A DNA stretch of 64,000 nucleotides from Acanthopleuribacter pedis (GTDB lineage: Bacteria; Acidobacteriota; Holophagae; Acanthopleuribacterales; Acanthopleuribacteraceae): NCBI RefSeq assembly GCF_017377855.1, contig NZ_JAFREP010000007.1, positions 310,001-374,000 on the forward strand, given 5' to 3'. The translations under genes and the position numbers were made by a program. The notes beneath the pieces were generated by a model. That model was not told the origin of the DNA. It did not search any database and saw only the letters and a program-made list of their open reading frames with translations. Position 1 is the stretch's first letter, and each line of letters begins with the position of its first letter. Shown here piece by piece: positions 16,953 to 25,522 of this stretch.

Positions 16953-17786
16953 TTAAAGTGCCGGCTTTTGCTTCTCAGTCGCATTGCCTTTTTTGAGGTA
17001 ATAAATTTGTTTGTGCCCGCGATCCTCGTACATCAAGCGGGTTAACTCGGCTTCAAGGTAGTTGTCAAACTGAGCCATGAGGAATTCTCCGCCATTATCA
17101 TCGTAGCGGAACAAATTTTGGGGTTGAGGTGGCTGGTTCTCTTTATGGAAGTAGGTGAGATGTTGCATGCCGAAACCAAGCCGACGCAAAAGGGAGACGA
17201 GGTTCTGTTGGTCGAAAACCTGGTCGATATCGGCTTCAATGTGGAAACTGCCGTGATCTGGACCTGGGTCCAGGTTTTTGACCAGGCTGTAGGCTTGCCC
17301 TTGATACGTGAAACACGCGGTTTCGACAAGACAAGGCATGTCACAAAGCGAGCGAACCGAAAAGAGTCGGGGCCAACCTTTGCGAAACCTACCTTGTTCC
17401 AGTTTAATGATCGGGGCGAACCGACCGGAGCCCGAAGTCCGCGGATCCCATTCGGAGAACGGGCCTAGGTGACGCTGTTTGGGAAAATCAGTCAGGTTTT
17501 CTAGGTATGTCCGAAGGTCCTGGTCGCGAAGGAAGAAGTGTCGGGAAGCATTCAATTCAACTTCCAAAGCGACATGTTTTAACTGGCGGAAGGTGCTTTT
17601 TGCGAGGCGTTCAAGGCAGGGGTTTTGGTCAGTGGTTTCCCATGTGGTTAAAGAAGCGCGTTCATCAGGATGGTGGGTCTCTGCCCAATCGGCGACGGCA
17701 TCGCGCGCCAGGCTGCCGTCAAGGAGGCCGCGAAGGGCTTCGATCACCACCGCGACCGTGATCTGCTTTTGTGCTGGGAGATCCAT
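16953..17786 (-). CDS. protein of unknown function
   Basis: A 277-residue soluble protein I do not recognise. It has no signal peptide or membrane segment. Residues 8-35 form an amphipathic helix (VVIEALRGLLDGSLARDAV) resembling small helical adaptor modules; residues 60-250 look alpha/beta with several aromatic, Gly-rich turns such as FSEWDPRTSGSGRFAPI. The C-terminus is Lys-rich. It lies 149 bases upstream of the PGM1-like ligase on the same strand and may be co-transcribed, which makes it the best candidate partner of that ligase. The start ATG at 17786 has a weak upstream AAGG. Confidence 0.6.
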   Translation of the reverse strand: MDLPAQKQITVAVVIEALRGLLDGSLARDAVADWAETHHPDERASLTTWETTDQNPCLERLAKSTFRQLKHVALEVELNASRHFFLRDQDLRTYLENLTDFPKQRHLGPFSEWDPRTSGSGRFAPIIKLEQGRFRKGWPRLFSVRSLCDMPCLVETACFTYQGQAYSLVKNLDPGPDHGSFHIEADIDQVFDQQNLVSLLRRLGFGMQHLTYFHKENQPPQPQNLFRYDDNGGEFLMAQFDNYLEAELTRLMYEDRGHKQIYYLKKGNATEKQKPAL

Positions 17787-17876
17787 ACCGCGTTACCGCC
17801 TTCAAGGAGCCTTGTTCCCTTGGCGGTTATCATAACTTAGGTTCGCGTGTTCCGGGCTTGGAATCCAAACGCAGAA

Positions 17877-17920
17877 GAGCCGGTCTCGACGGGGGCATCC
17901 GCCAAGACCGGCTCGGTTTT
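17877..17920. terminator. terminator downstream of leuB
   Basis: GAGCCGGTCT (17877-17886) pairs with AGACCGGCTC (17905-17914), a 10-base-pair perfect stem. Read on the plus strand it is followed by GGTTTTTC; on the minus strand by TTCTGCGTTT. It lies 13 bases beyond the leuB stop, so it most likely ends the leuCDB transcript and may work in both directions. Confidence 0.8.
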
Positions 17921-17926
17921 TCACAC

Positions 17927-19039
17927 TTAGAAGCGGTAGCCGAATTCGCGCGAGCACATGTTCATGCAGGGGGTGCTGGTGGCGACGATTTCGCATACCG
18001 CATCACCGGCGGCTTGGGTGTTCACCGAACGTTTGCCTTCGCCGGCGAGATCGGTGGTCAGCACGCCCTCGTGAATCACACGCCACACCGCGCGTTCCAC
18101 CACATCGGCTTCCTCTTCCAGCTTCAGGGAGTGGCGCAGCAACATGGATGCGCTGAGAATGGCCGCGTAGGGATTGGCGATGCCCAGGCCGGCGATGTCG
18201 GGGGCCGAACCGTGGATCGGCTCATACAAGCCGGGGCCGTCGTCAGACAAAGACGCCGAGGGCAACAGGCCCATCGAGCCTGCCAAAACGCTGGCTTCAT
18301 CGGTGAGGATGTCGCCAAACATGTTTTCCGTGACGATCACGTCGAAGGCGGCCGGTTTCTGCAGCAAGTGCATCGCGGCCGCGTCGACCAGCACGTGTTC
18401 CAAGCGTACTTGGGGGAACTCGTCGCGAATCACGCGTTCCGTGGTCGCCCGCCACAAGCGCGAGGTTTCCAGCACGTTGGCTTTGTCGACCGAGGTCAAT
18501 TGCCCGCTCCGGTCCGCGGCAATCCGCGCGGCCACCCGCACGATGCGTTCGATTTCGGGAACCGAATAAGCGCATTCGTCGGTGGCGCGATCCGCGTCGC
18601 GGGTTTTCTTTCCGAAGTAAATGCCGCCGGTTAACTCGCGCACCACCACCAGGTCCACATTCTCCAAGCGGTCCGCCTTGAGGGGGGCCGCTTCCAGCAG
18701 GTCCGGGTGGGGTTTGACCGGACGAATATTGGCAAAGGCGTCCAGGCCGCGGCGCAGCCGCAACAGGCCTTGCTCGGGGCGGATCTTGGCGTTGGGGTCG
18801 TCCCACTTGGGGCCGCCGATGGCGCCGAATAAAACCGCGTCTGATTCACGACAGGTCTTTAAGGTGCTGTCGGGCAGCGGATCGCCGACCGCGTCGATGG
18901 CCGCGCCGCCCACCAGCGCATCTTCAAATTCAAAGGTATGGTCCCAGTTGTCCGCGATCACCTGCAATACCCGTTGGGCTTGGGTGGTGACTTCCGGGCC
19001 GATGCCGTCACCGGCTAATACCGCAATCTTGGCTTTCAT
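17927..19039 (-). CDS. leuB: 3-isopropylmalate dehydrogenase
   Basis: Oxidises and decarboxylates 3-isopropylmalate to 2-oxoisocaproate, the third step of leucine synthesis, with NAD. The 370-residue protein starts [14 protein letters not shown] and carries the substrate and metal site in [15 protein letters not shown] and the NAD-site motif [12 protein letters not shown]. It overlaps leuD by 4 bases (ATGA). The last 17 or so residues, with two Cys in [16 protein letters not shown], extend past the usual end of the family and are unusual. Last gene of the leuCDB operon, followed by a strong hairpin. Confidence 0.96.
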   Translation of the reverse strand: MKAKIAVLAGDGIGPEVTTQAQRVLQVIADNWDHTFEFEDALVGGAAIDAVGDPLPDSTLKTCRESDAVLFGAIGGPKWDDPNAKIRPEQGLLRLRRGLDAFANIRPVKPHPDLLEAAPLKADRLENVDLVVVRELTGGIYFGKKTRDADRATDECAYSVPEIERIVRVAARIAADRSGQLTSVDKANVLETSRLWRATTERVIRDEFPQVRLEHVLVDAAAMHLLQKPAAFDVIVTENMFGDILTDEASVLAGSMGLLPSASLSDDGPGLYEPIHGSAPDIAGLGIANPYAAILSASMLLRHSLKLEEEADVVERAVWRVIHEGVLTTDLAGEGKRSVNTQAAGDAVCEIVATSTPCMNMCSREFGYRF

Positions 19040-19614
19040 GCTGCTGCCTCCTCATAGGCTTTGATCGCTTCTTCCTGTTGCAGCAAGAAGTCGAGATGGT
19101 CGATACCGTGGAGCATGCAGTAGCGGGCGAAGGGATCGATGGTGAAGCCCACGCGCGCGCCGTCCTCGGCAAGGGTGACGGTTTGTTGTTCGAGGTCGAT
19201 GTTGACGGTGGCGCCCGGTTGGGCGGTTAGTTTTTGATGGAAGGCAGAATCAACCACAATCGGGAGCAAGCCGTTTTTTAGCGCGTTGTTGCTGAAAATG
19301 TCGGCGATACGCGTGCTGATCACCGCGCGAAAGCCTTTGCCAAGCAACGCCCACGGGGCGTGTTCACGGGAGGAACCACAGCCAAAATTGTCGCCTGCCA
19401 CCAAGACCCCGGCTTGATCGAAGGGGTTTTGGTTGAGTACAAACGCCGGGTTGGGTTTGCCTTGCTCGTCGTAGCGCCAATCGTAAAAGGCGTTTTCACC
19501 CAAGCCCTGCTTGTCGGTGATTTTGAGGAAACGGGCCGGGATGATTTGGTCCGTGTCGATGTTGGCTTGCGGCAACACCGCGGTGTGTGATGTGACTTGG
19601 CGAAAAACGTCCAT
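19036..19614 (-). CDS. leuD: 3-isopropylmalate dehydratase small subunit
   Basis: Small (swivel) subunit of isopropylmalate isomerase, 192 residues, pairing with LeuC. The substrate-binding signature [17 protein letters not shown] is clear, and the N-terminus [20 protein letters not shown] is typical. Its start codon shares a base with the leuC stop and its stop overlaps leuB, so LeuC, LeuD and LeuB are translationally coupled. Confidence 0.96.
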   Translation of the reverse strand: MDVFRQVTSHTAVLPQANIDTDQIIPARFLKITDKQGLGENAFYDWRYDEQGKPNPAFVLNQNPFDQAGVLVAGDNFGCGSSREHAPWALLGKGFRAVISTRIADIFSNNALKNGLLPIVVDSAFHQKLTAQPGATVNIDLEQQTVTLAEDGARVGFTIDPFARYCMLHGIDHLDFLLQQEEAIKAYEEAAA

Positions 19615-21062
19615 TAGGTACCTCCCAAACGACGCGCGTCGGTGACCACGCCGGTCACGGCTGCCGCCGCCGCGGTGGCGGGTCCTGCCAGCAGGGTGCG
19701 ACTGCCTTTACCTTGGCGACCCTCGAAGTTGCGGTTGCTGGTGCTGACCGCCAGCTGGCCGGCACCGACTTGGTCGCCGTTCATGGCGATGCACATCGAA
19801 CAACTGGGCTCGCGCCACTCGGCGCCGGCGGCGCGGAAGATTTGGTCCAAACCCTCGGCTTCGGCCATGGCTTTGACTTTTTTCGAGCCGGGCACGATCA
19901 GGGCCCGCACACCCGGGGCCACGTTGCGGTCGCGGAAGATGGACGCCGCCTCGCGCAGGTCACTGATGCGCGAGTTGGTGCAACTTCCGATAAACACCAC
20001 GTCCACTTTTTTGCCGATCAGGGTTTCACCCGCCTTGAACTGCATGTAGTTCAAGGCTTTGTCCGTGGCTTCACCGTGGATTTCGGCAGGGACCGTGTCG
20101 TCAATCGGCATTGCCATACCGGGGTGGGTGCCGAAGGTGATCATCGGTTCGATTCGGCTCGCGTCGATGTGGACGACGCGGTCAAACGCGGCGCCCTCAT
20201 CGGTGGGCAGTTCACGCCAACGCGCAACCGCTTTTTCCCACGCCTGGCCTTGCGGTGACCAGGGACGGCCTTTCAGGTAATCGAAGGTTTTTTGATCCGG
20301 GGCGACCAAACCGGCGCGGGCGCCGGCTTCAATCGACATGTTGCACAGGGTCATGCGTTCTTCCATTGAGAGCGCTTCAACTGCTTCACCGCGGTATTCA
20401 AAGACTTGGCCGGTACCGCCGCCGACGCCGATTTCCGCGATTAACGCCAAAATCATATCCTTGGCGCCGACGCCGGGCTTGAGGCGACCGGTGAATTCAA
20501 CCGCGGTGGTTTTGGGGCGGTGTTGCAGCAAGCATTGGGTGGCCATCACGTGGCCGACCTCGCTGGTGCCGATCCCAAAGGCCAGCGCACCGAAGGCGCC
20601 GTGGGTGCTGGTGTGGCTGTCACCGCAGACAATGGTTTTACCGGGTTGGGTGGCGCCCATTTCCGGACCGATCACGTGAACGATGCCTTGGTGCTCGCTG
20701 TTCAGGTCGTAGAGCTCAATGCCGAAGGCGCGGCAGTTCTCGACCAGTTTTTCGACCTGCTTGCGGGCCAGGTCGTCGACGTAGGGGAACGCACCCGCGG
20801 CATCGGCGGGGAGCGACGGTGTGCTGTGGTCCATCGTGGCCAGGCAGCGGTCCGGGCGACGCACCTTTAACCCTCGACGACGCAGTTCGTCAAAGGCCTG
20901 CGGTGAGGTGACCTCGTGGATGAGGTGTAAATCAATGTAGAGGACGGCGGGGTGATCGGCGGTGGCCGCCTTCACCTCGTGCTGTTGCCAGATTTTCTCA
21001 AACAGGGTGCGGGGACGGCTCGGTGGGGACGAACCCTGATTGGTGGGGGACGGGTGTTCCAA
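19614..21062 (-). CDS. leuC: 3-isopropylmalate dehydratase large subunit
   Basis: Catalytic subunit of isopropylmalate isomerase with a [4Fe-4S] cluster. Cluster ligands are visible in [13 protein letters not shown] and in CSMC ([12 protein letters not shown]). I start it at TTG 21062: GGAGG sits 7 bases upstream and the resulting 482 residues fit the family ([12 protein letters not shown] close to the N-terminus). An ATG-initiated frame to 21128 adds 22 residues that do not resemble LeuC and has no ribosome site. First structural gene after a leader of about 700 bases that contains an attenuator (see 21595-21732). Confidence 0.94.
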   Translation of the reverse strand: MEHPSPTNQGSSPPSRPRTLFEKIWQQHEVKAATADHPAVLYIDLHLIHEVTSPQAFDELRRRGLKVRRPDRCLATMDHSTPSLPADAAGAFPYVDDLARKQVEKLVENCRAFGIELYDLNSEHQGIVHVIGPEMGATQPGKTIVCGDSHTSTHGAFGALAFGIGTSEVGHVMATQCLLQHRPKTTAVEFTGRLKPGVGAKDMILALIAEIGVGGGTGQVFEYRGEAVEALSMEERMTLCNMSIEAGARAGLVAPDQKTFDYLKGRPWSPQGQAWEKAVARWRELPTDEGAAFDRVVHIDASRIEPMITFGTHPGMAMPIDDTVPAEIHGEATDKALNYMQFKAGETLIGKKVDVVFIGSCTNSRISDLREAASIFRDRNVAPGVRALIVPGSKKVKAMAEAEGLDQIFRAAGAEWREPSCSMCIAMNGDQVGAGQLAVSTSNRNFEGRQGKGSRTLLAGPATAAAAAVTGVVTDARRLGGT

Positions 21063-21504
21063 AAGAAGACCTCCGTGGGGGATATGTCGCAAAGCAAAAA
21101 GGGATGGAAACGGAACCTGGGGTGTCATCTATGGGTTGAAGCGGACAGGGGCGATTCATGAAGAGACACTATGATTCGAACACAAAATCGGTGTCTTATT
21201 GTGGGTTTGGTGAAAAACTTTTGGTATTATCACCGAAAAATCACAAATGGGGTATGTTTGTGTCGAAATGGGGGGAAGATAGATTGTGGCACTAGTGAGT
21301 GGCGTATTAAGAAACAAAGGGATCTTGCCCAAAGCGCCTATGATTCTTCTAAGGTACGGCGTTCTGAGAGCAGGTTCCTTTGGCTAGATACACCTCGACC
21401 GTTCTCTTAATAGGTTCACCTCGTGAGGTCGGGGAACCTCACTTGGACGGTGGATGGGGATACCGCCGCCTGGGTGCCGTGCAGGGCAGAGAACGACTTC
21501 TTTG

Positions 21505-21576
21505 CTAGCCGCTGCCGAGGATTAGGGGTAGGGGGATGGTGTGTAAGCGGCTGAAAAAGGAAGGATTGGAGCGCAT
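21505..21576 (-). CDS. small open frame just after the leu attenuator
   Basis: A 23-codon frame starting at ATG 21576, with GGAGG 7 bases upstream, begins 19 bases beyond the attenuator terminator and ends at TAG 21505. The product begins MRSNPSFFSRLH and ends in a Pro/Leu stretch (TIPLPLILGSG). It would be translated only when the attenuator is read through. It could be a second leader or only a chance frame; the ribosome site is the sole support. Confidence 0.4.
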   Translation of the reverse strand: MRSNPSFFSRLHTIPLPLILGSG

Positions 21577-21594
21577 GGGGGAACCTCCGAAAAC

Positions 21595-21672
21595 AAAAAA
21601 CCCGCGACTCTTGGGGAGTGACGCGGGTTTTTTTGAAACTTAAAATTTGGTATACGGCTATCCCACGCCACC
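21595..21672 (-). promoter_or_regulatory. transcription attenuator of leuCDB
   Basis: Minus-strand RNA can form either of two exclusive hairpins. Terminator: CCCGCG (21627-21622) with CGCGGG (21606-21601), extended by ACTC/GAGT, then TTTTTTG. Antiterminator: GGTGGCGTGGG (21672-21662), the last codons of the leader frame, pairs with CCCGCGTCACT (21627-21617), 11 pairs including three G-U. A ribosome that reaches the leader stop at 21658 would cover the first arm and allow termination; one stalled at Ile/Leu codons would leave it free. This is the standard amino-acid attenuation logic. Confidence 0.8.
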
Positions 21673-21732
21673 TTGAGGCATTCCTAGAATAATTAGGTTG
21701 ATGCTTAGCAGGGTGGTAATTGGGGAAATCAT
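21658..21732 (-). CDS. Ile/Leu-rich leader peptide of leuCDB
   Basis: A 24-residue frame from ATG 21732 (AAGGA six to seven bases upstream) to TAG 21658. It holds five Ile, four Leu, two Thr and one Val; the central codons CTG CTA AGC ATC and CTA ATT ATT CTA are the likely stall sites. Its last codons form the antiterminator arm. The mixed Ile/Leu/Val/Thr content resembles ilv-type leaders more than the pure-Leu leu leaders of enterics. Confidence 0.8.
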   Translation of the reverse strand: MISPITTLLSINLIILGMPQGGVG

Positions 21733-21781
21733 GGGATGTCCTTGCGGGCGGTTGGAGCCCGTCCAAGCTTAAGGTTGCCCG

Positions 21782-21811
21782 ATGGTAAAACCCTTGGTCG
21801 GGATGCGTCAA
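21782..21811 (-). promoter_or_regulatory. promoter of the leuCDB leader
   Basis: On the minus strand TTGACG (21811-21806) and TACCAT (21787-21782) are 18 bases apart. Transcription would begin near 21775, about 43 bases before the leader-peptide ATG. The -10 box is a weak match, but position and -35 fit. Confidence 0.55.
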
Positions 21812-21947
21812 GTAAAAAAAACTTTTTTATGCCATGGGTCGGCGAGGGGCGACTCGAGATCACTCTTTTTAAACTATAGGATTGATGAACCGTAAATTTT
21901 TGAGACGCTGCTCATTAAGTGATGTTGTAGATTTTTGAAAAAAAAGC

Positions 21948-21975
21948 TTGCATCTTTTTTTGGTGTTTTTATATC
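21948..21975 (+). promoter_or_regulatory. candidate promoter of leuA
   Basis: TTGCAT (21948-21953) and TATATC (21970-21975) are separated by 16 bases in an AT-rich stretch, and lie about 60 bases before the leader-peptide GTG at 22035. Alternatives in this AT-rich DNA cannot be excluded. Confidence 0.45.
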
Positions 21976-22034
21976 CTGTCTTTCAAGCGAAGCACCGTAC
22001 TTTAGGTTCAAACGCATTCTTAGGGAGTCCTACC

Positions 22035-22118
22035 GTGAATCATCACTTAAACGCTTTCTTTTCTTTTTCCGACCCCGCGTTTGCCAACCTACTGCTAGCG
22101 CTAAGGCCCCCGAGTTGA
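22035..22118 (+). CDS. leucine leader peptide of leuA
   Basis: A 27-residue frame from GTG 22035, with AGGGAG ending 7 bases upstream, to TGA 22118. The end of the frame contains CTA CTG CTA GCG CTA (22089-22103), four Leu in five codons, three of them CTA, which by eye is an uncommon Leu codon in the neighbouring genes. The last codons (AGG CCC CCG AGT) form the first arm of the antiterminator. N-terminal half is rich in Phe/Ser/Asn. Confidence 0.85.
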   Translation: MNHHLNAFFSFSDPAFANLLLALRPPS

Positions 22119-22187
22119 GTGTTACCGCACTCGAATGGGGGCCTCATGTCGTTTCAGCGCGAAGCAACATGAGGCCTTTTTCTTTTT
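22104..22187 (+). promoter_or_regulatory. transcription attenuator of leuA
   Basis: Two exclusive hairpins share one arm. Antiterminator: AGGCCCCC (22104-22111) with GGGGGCCT (22137-22144), stabilised inside by GAGT (22112-22115) with ACTC (22129-22132). Terminator: GGCCTCATG (22140-22148) with CATGAGGCC (22168-22176), followed by TTTTTCTTTTTC. The leader stop lies inside the first antiterminator arm and the Leu codons just before it, so stalling for lack of Leu-tRNA would favour readthrough into leuA. Confidence 0.88.
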
Positions 22188-22348
22188 CGGCGTTCCTTCT
22201 TGAGTCTTACCCCGAGACGTTTTGGTTCGCTTTCCCCCAAAAACCCCCTTCCACGCCGCCGGCGCCTTCCTGCACCTTTTCCGACCGGACCACGGCGTGT
22301 ACCCCAACCCCATGTGTCGTTGCATACCGAAATGGAGGAGCAAAAGCC
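22188..22348 (+). other. leuA leader downstream of the attenuator
   Basis: Pyrimidine-rich untranslated stretch between the attenuator and leuA. No further gene or strong hairpin is seen. The leuA frame remains open through this stretch and back to 21935, but that frame overlaps the leader and attenuator and is not used. Confidence 0.5.
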
Positions 22349-23938
22349 ATGAAGCATGACGCACCTAAGACCCCGTCTCAGGCCCCGATCGATCCCAACC
22401 ACGTTGTCATTTTTGACACGACCCTGCGCGACGGTGAGCAATCACCCGGCGCCAGCATGAATTTAGAGGAAAAAGTGTTGATTGCCGGCGCACTGCGCGA
22501 ATTAGGCGTCGACGTGATCGAAGCCGGTTTCCCCATTGCGTCACCCGGCGATTTCGAAGCGGTTCAGTCCATCGCCCGCCAAATTCAAGGTCCCCAAATC
22601 GCGGGTCTGGCCCGTTGCCAACGCGGCGATATCGACCGCGCTTGGGAAGCCTTGCGCGATGCGGCCAACCCCCGCATCCACGTGTTCCTGGCCACCTCGG
22701 CGATTCACCGCGAGTTCAAGCTCAACATGGCCAAGGAGGAAATCATCCGCCGCGCCGTCGAAGGCGTTGCCATGGCCAAAGCCTATTGCGACAACATTGA
22801 GTTCTCGGCCGAGGACGCGGCCCGCACCGAACCCGACTTTCTGGCCGAGGTGGTGGAACGCGTGATTGAGGCCGGTGCCACCACGGTGAACATTCCCGAC
22901 ACCGTTGGTTACGCCATGCCCGAGGCTTTTGCCGATTTGATGACCCATCTGCGCCGCAACGTTCGCGGCATTGATAAGGCCGTGCTCAGCGTCCATTGCC
23001 ACAATGACCTGGGTCTGGCCGTCGCCAACAGCTTGGCCGCGGTACACGCCGGCGCCCGTCAAATTGAATGCACCATCAACGGGATCGGTGAACGCGCCGG
23101 CAACGCCTCGTTGGAAGAAGTGGTGATGGCCATGCGCACCCGCCGCGACTATTTCGGCTTAAGTACCGGCATCCAAACCGAACGCATTTTTGCGGCGAGT
23201 CGTTTGGTTTCCAAGGTGACCGGCCTGCAGGTGCAGCGCAACAAAGCGATTGTCGGCCAAAACGCCTTCGCCCACGAGGCCGGCATTCACCAACACGGCA
23301 TGTTGAAGCACACCTCGACCTATGAAATCATGCGCCCGGAAGACGTCGGGGTCAAAAGTACCCAATTGGTTTTGGGCAAACACAGCGGCCGTCATGCCTT
23401 CCGCAACTGGGTGGAAGAACGCGGCTTCCGTCTCTCCGACGAGCGTCTGGAAGACGCGTTTACACGCTTCAAGAAGCTGGCGGACCAAAAGAAAGAAGTT
23501 TTTGACGCGGACTTGGAAGCCTTGATTTTGGGCGACATCCATCGCCACGATCATCCCTGGCGGATCGATTCGGTACAAATCAGCTCCGGTACCAACGCCA
23601 TCGCCACGGCCACGGTTGCCTTGGCCCACGAAACGGAAGAACGCCGCGCTGAGGAAGCCGCTTGTGGCGACGGTCCGGTCGACGCCCTGTTCAAGGCAAT
23701 TGAGCGCGCGGTCGGCATTCGGGTTCGCCTCACGGATTACCAAATCCGCGGTGTCACGCGTGGCAAAGACGCCCAGGGTGAAATTACGGTGGCGGTATCG
23801 ATTGAGGATCAGACCTTCCGCGGCCGCGCGGTTGGGACCGACATCATGCAGGCCAGCGCCCGTGCTTTCCTGAATGCGGTCAATTTCCATCTGACCTCGG
23901 CGGATCGGACGGCGGCTGAGGCTGTCGGTGTAGGATAA
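22349..23938 (+). CDS. leuA: 2-isopropylmalate synthase
   Basis: Condenses acetyl-CoA and 2-oxoisovalerate, the committed step of leucine synthesis. The 529-residue protein has the catalytic TIM barrel (FDTTLRDGEQSPGASMN near the N-terminus, SVHCHNDLGLAVANSLAA, ECTINGIGERAGN) and a C-terminal LeuA dimer domain for leucine feedback (about 400-529). ATG 22349 follows GGAGGAG. It is divergent from leuCDB across a gap of nearly 1.3 kb that contains one attenuator for each direction, so expression responds to charging of Leu-tRNA and probably also of Ile-tRNA for the other operon. Confidence 0.96.
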   Translation: MKHDAPKTPSQAPIDPNHVVIFDTTLRDGEQSPGASMNLEEKVLIAGALRELGVDVIEAGFPIASPGDFEAVQSIARQIQGPQIAGLARCQRGDIDRAWEALRDAANPRIHVFLATSAIHREFKLNMAKEEIIRRAVEGVAMAKAYCDNIEFSAEDAARTEPDFLAEVVERVIEAGATTVNIPDTVGYAMPEAFADLMTHLRRNVRGIDKAVLSVHCHNDLGLAVANSLAAVHAGARQIECTINGIGERAGNASLEEVVMAMRTRRDYFGLSTGIQTERIFAASRLVSKVTGLQVQRNKAIVGQNAFAHEAGIHQHGMLKHTSTYEIMRPEDVGVKSTQLVLGKHSGRHAFRNWVEERGFRLSDERLEDAFTRFKKLADQKKEVFDADLEALILGDIHRHDHPWRIDSVQISSGTNAIATATVALAHETEERRAEEAACGDGPVDALFKAIERAVGIRVRLTDYQIRGVTRGKDAQGEITVAVSIEDQTFRGRAVGTDIMQASARAFLNAVNFHLTSADRTAAEAVGVG

Positions 23939-24427
23939 ACGGATTGGCGTCGTGGCACCTGCTTTTTGGCGGGTGTCACGGTGCATCTTGATTGTGGCAG
24001 GGCTTGGTATTCGTTTATTTCTCAGGATATTCGGATATCAGGATGCGGGTAAGCGGGTTTTCTCTTTTTCGCCGGTACCCGACGCGGATGGTGCCGTCAC
24101 TTCGGTTTGTAGATTGAACCCTCGAGACAGGGGTTACAGCCCTGCAAAAACGAAGAAACGGCTTTGCCCGGATCGGGATGGGGTCACCGAGGGCCTATGC
24201 GTTGGGCCGCATCCTGCACCCCTGAAATCGTTAGAACTAACGCGTCCCAATCGATGGCCAATTGTGGAACCCAAACCCGCCTGTAAAAACAGCCCAACGA
24301 AGTAACGGCTTGATCCAAGTCGGGTAGGGGTGCAAAAGAGCCGAGGAGCAGGGCCGCATCCTCAAATCATCATGCTTTCCTGAGAAATAAAGAAACCCAC
24401 GTTTTGGCCGGGCGACGCCGTCCGCCT
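23939..24427. other. intergenic with a degenerate repeat
   Basis: No gene seen. GTGGCACC and GGTGTCAC near 23951-23979 form a hairpin with no T tract, perhaps a weak leuA terminator. Two degenerate copies of an approximately 75-base segment lie near 24150-24230 and 24297-24370, sharing CGAAG-AACGGCTT and GGGCCGCATCCT. Open frames here look random. Confidence 0.5.
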
Positions 24428-25447
24428 TTAAAAGGAGCGCACCGAGCGGATCACCCGAAACAATCCCGTGACCGGGTCGCGCTCCAGCTCGATATAGGGG
24501 CGTCGCTGGTTTGGTTCGAAGATCGCGATCTGCGAATCCGTGATTGAGATGTTGCCGTTAAACGAAACCCGCTCGTGGTGGTAATTGCGGTATGCGTTGA
24601 TTAGGTGGCGGCACATCTGCTGGAAATCGCTTTCGCTTTCGTCGAATTCGAAAAAGAAATTGGCGATGCCGTGTTTGGTCAGCGCCTCGTGAATGCGGAC
24701 CGGGGCCTCCTGCAAAATGCGGTACTCCGGGTAACGCATGTCCAACAAATGACGGCGGTCGGCAAAAACCACGTAGGAAAAGGTGGCGTCTGGGAACAAA
24801 CGTTTTAAGGGGAGGATCAAGGACTCGTACAGCGATTCGGCCTGCACATCAATGCGCCCGGTTTTGCTCTCCAAAATAATCAGGTGCCGTTTGCCCAGGT
24901 AACGAAAATCAAACAGCCCGTCCAAATCGGTGACGTGCTGGTAACCCCACTTGCCCTGCCCGGTCTTTTTGAGCAGGATCATGTTGGGGTAACGCCCGAT
25001 CTTTAAAACGAAACGTTTGGTATTGGCCACCACGAAGTTGGTGCAGTTCTTGGGATCAAAGCTTTTGTCGAACAGGCCGCCCAACTTGCCGCGGTGTTGG
25101 TCGAACCGCTGCAAAAACCGCTTCATGACCCGGCGCGCGATGCGCTCGGCGATCTCACCTTTGATGTTGGGGATGCCCGTTTCATCAAATGGATAGGTGG
25201 AACACAACAAATCACCCAGGGTGTAGAGGTCGTATTCACGGCCCATGACCTCGTAACGAATCAGGACCTTGTTCTCCTCCGTTCGCTCCTGGTTGATGGG
25301 GTCCGTCGAGTGCAACAAACGGAAGCGCACGTTCAGCCCGTGGGAACGGGTAATCGAGTAAACAGGGGGTTCGCCTGAGAAGAAGTCCCATGCGACTGGA
25401 AAAAATTTGAGGAAAGGTGATCGGGTAAAGCTGGTGAGTTGATCCAT
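24428..25447 (-). CDS. unknown protein with a PD-(D/E)XK-like motif
   Basis: A 339-residue protein I cannot assign to a named family. Around residues 174-200 the pattern VTDLDGLFDF, then LIILESKTG, gives Asp176 (or Asp180) and Glu193-x-Lys195 on successive strands, the arrangement of a PD-(D/E)XK nuclease core. It has no signal peptide. The N-terminal 130 residues contain conserved-looking basic helices (ERIARRVMKRFLQRF). It is the upstream neighbour of no nuclease partner; the receiver gene lies 75 bases upstream on the same strand. The C-terminus is a beta-rich tail. A nuclease role is inference from one motif. Confidence 0.6.
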   Translation of the reverse strand: MDQLTSFTRSPFLKFFPVAWDFFSGEPPVYSITRSHGLNVRFRLLHSTDPINQERTEENKVLIRYEVMGREYDLYTLGDLLCSTYPFDETGIPNIKGEIAERIARRVMKRFLQRFDQHRGKLGGLFDKSFDPKNCTNFVVANTKRFVLKIGRYPNMILLKKTGQGKWGYQHVTDLDGLFDFRYLGKRHLIILESKTGRIDVQAESLYESLILPLKRLFPDATFSYVVFADRRHLLDMRYPEYRILQEAPVRIHEALTKHGIANFFFEFDESESDFQQMCRHLINAYRNYHHERVSFNGNISITDSQIAIFEPNQRRPYIELERDPVTGLFRVIRSVRSF

Positions 25448-25522
25448 GGGTAACCGATCATCCTAGTACACTTTATTGAAAAACACATTAAAAGCTTGGC
25501 GTGGTGGGACCGTCCTGGTTTT

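Noticed and set aside
21935..22348. N-terminal extension of leuA
   Set aside because: It would translate through the leader peptide and both attenuator hairpins; GGAGGAG before ATG 22349 and the family length support the shorter protein.
23952..24305. plus-strand frame after leuA
   Set aside because: No ribosome site and amino acid composition like translated intergenic DNA.
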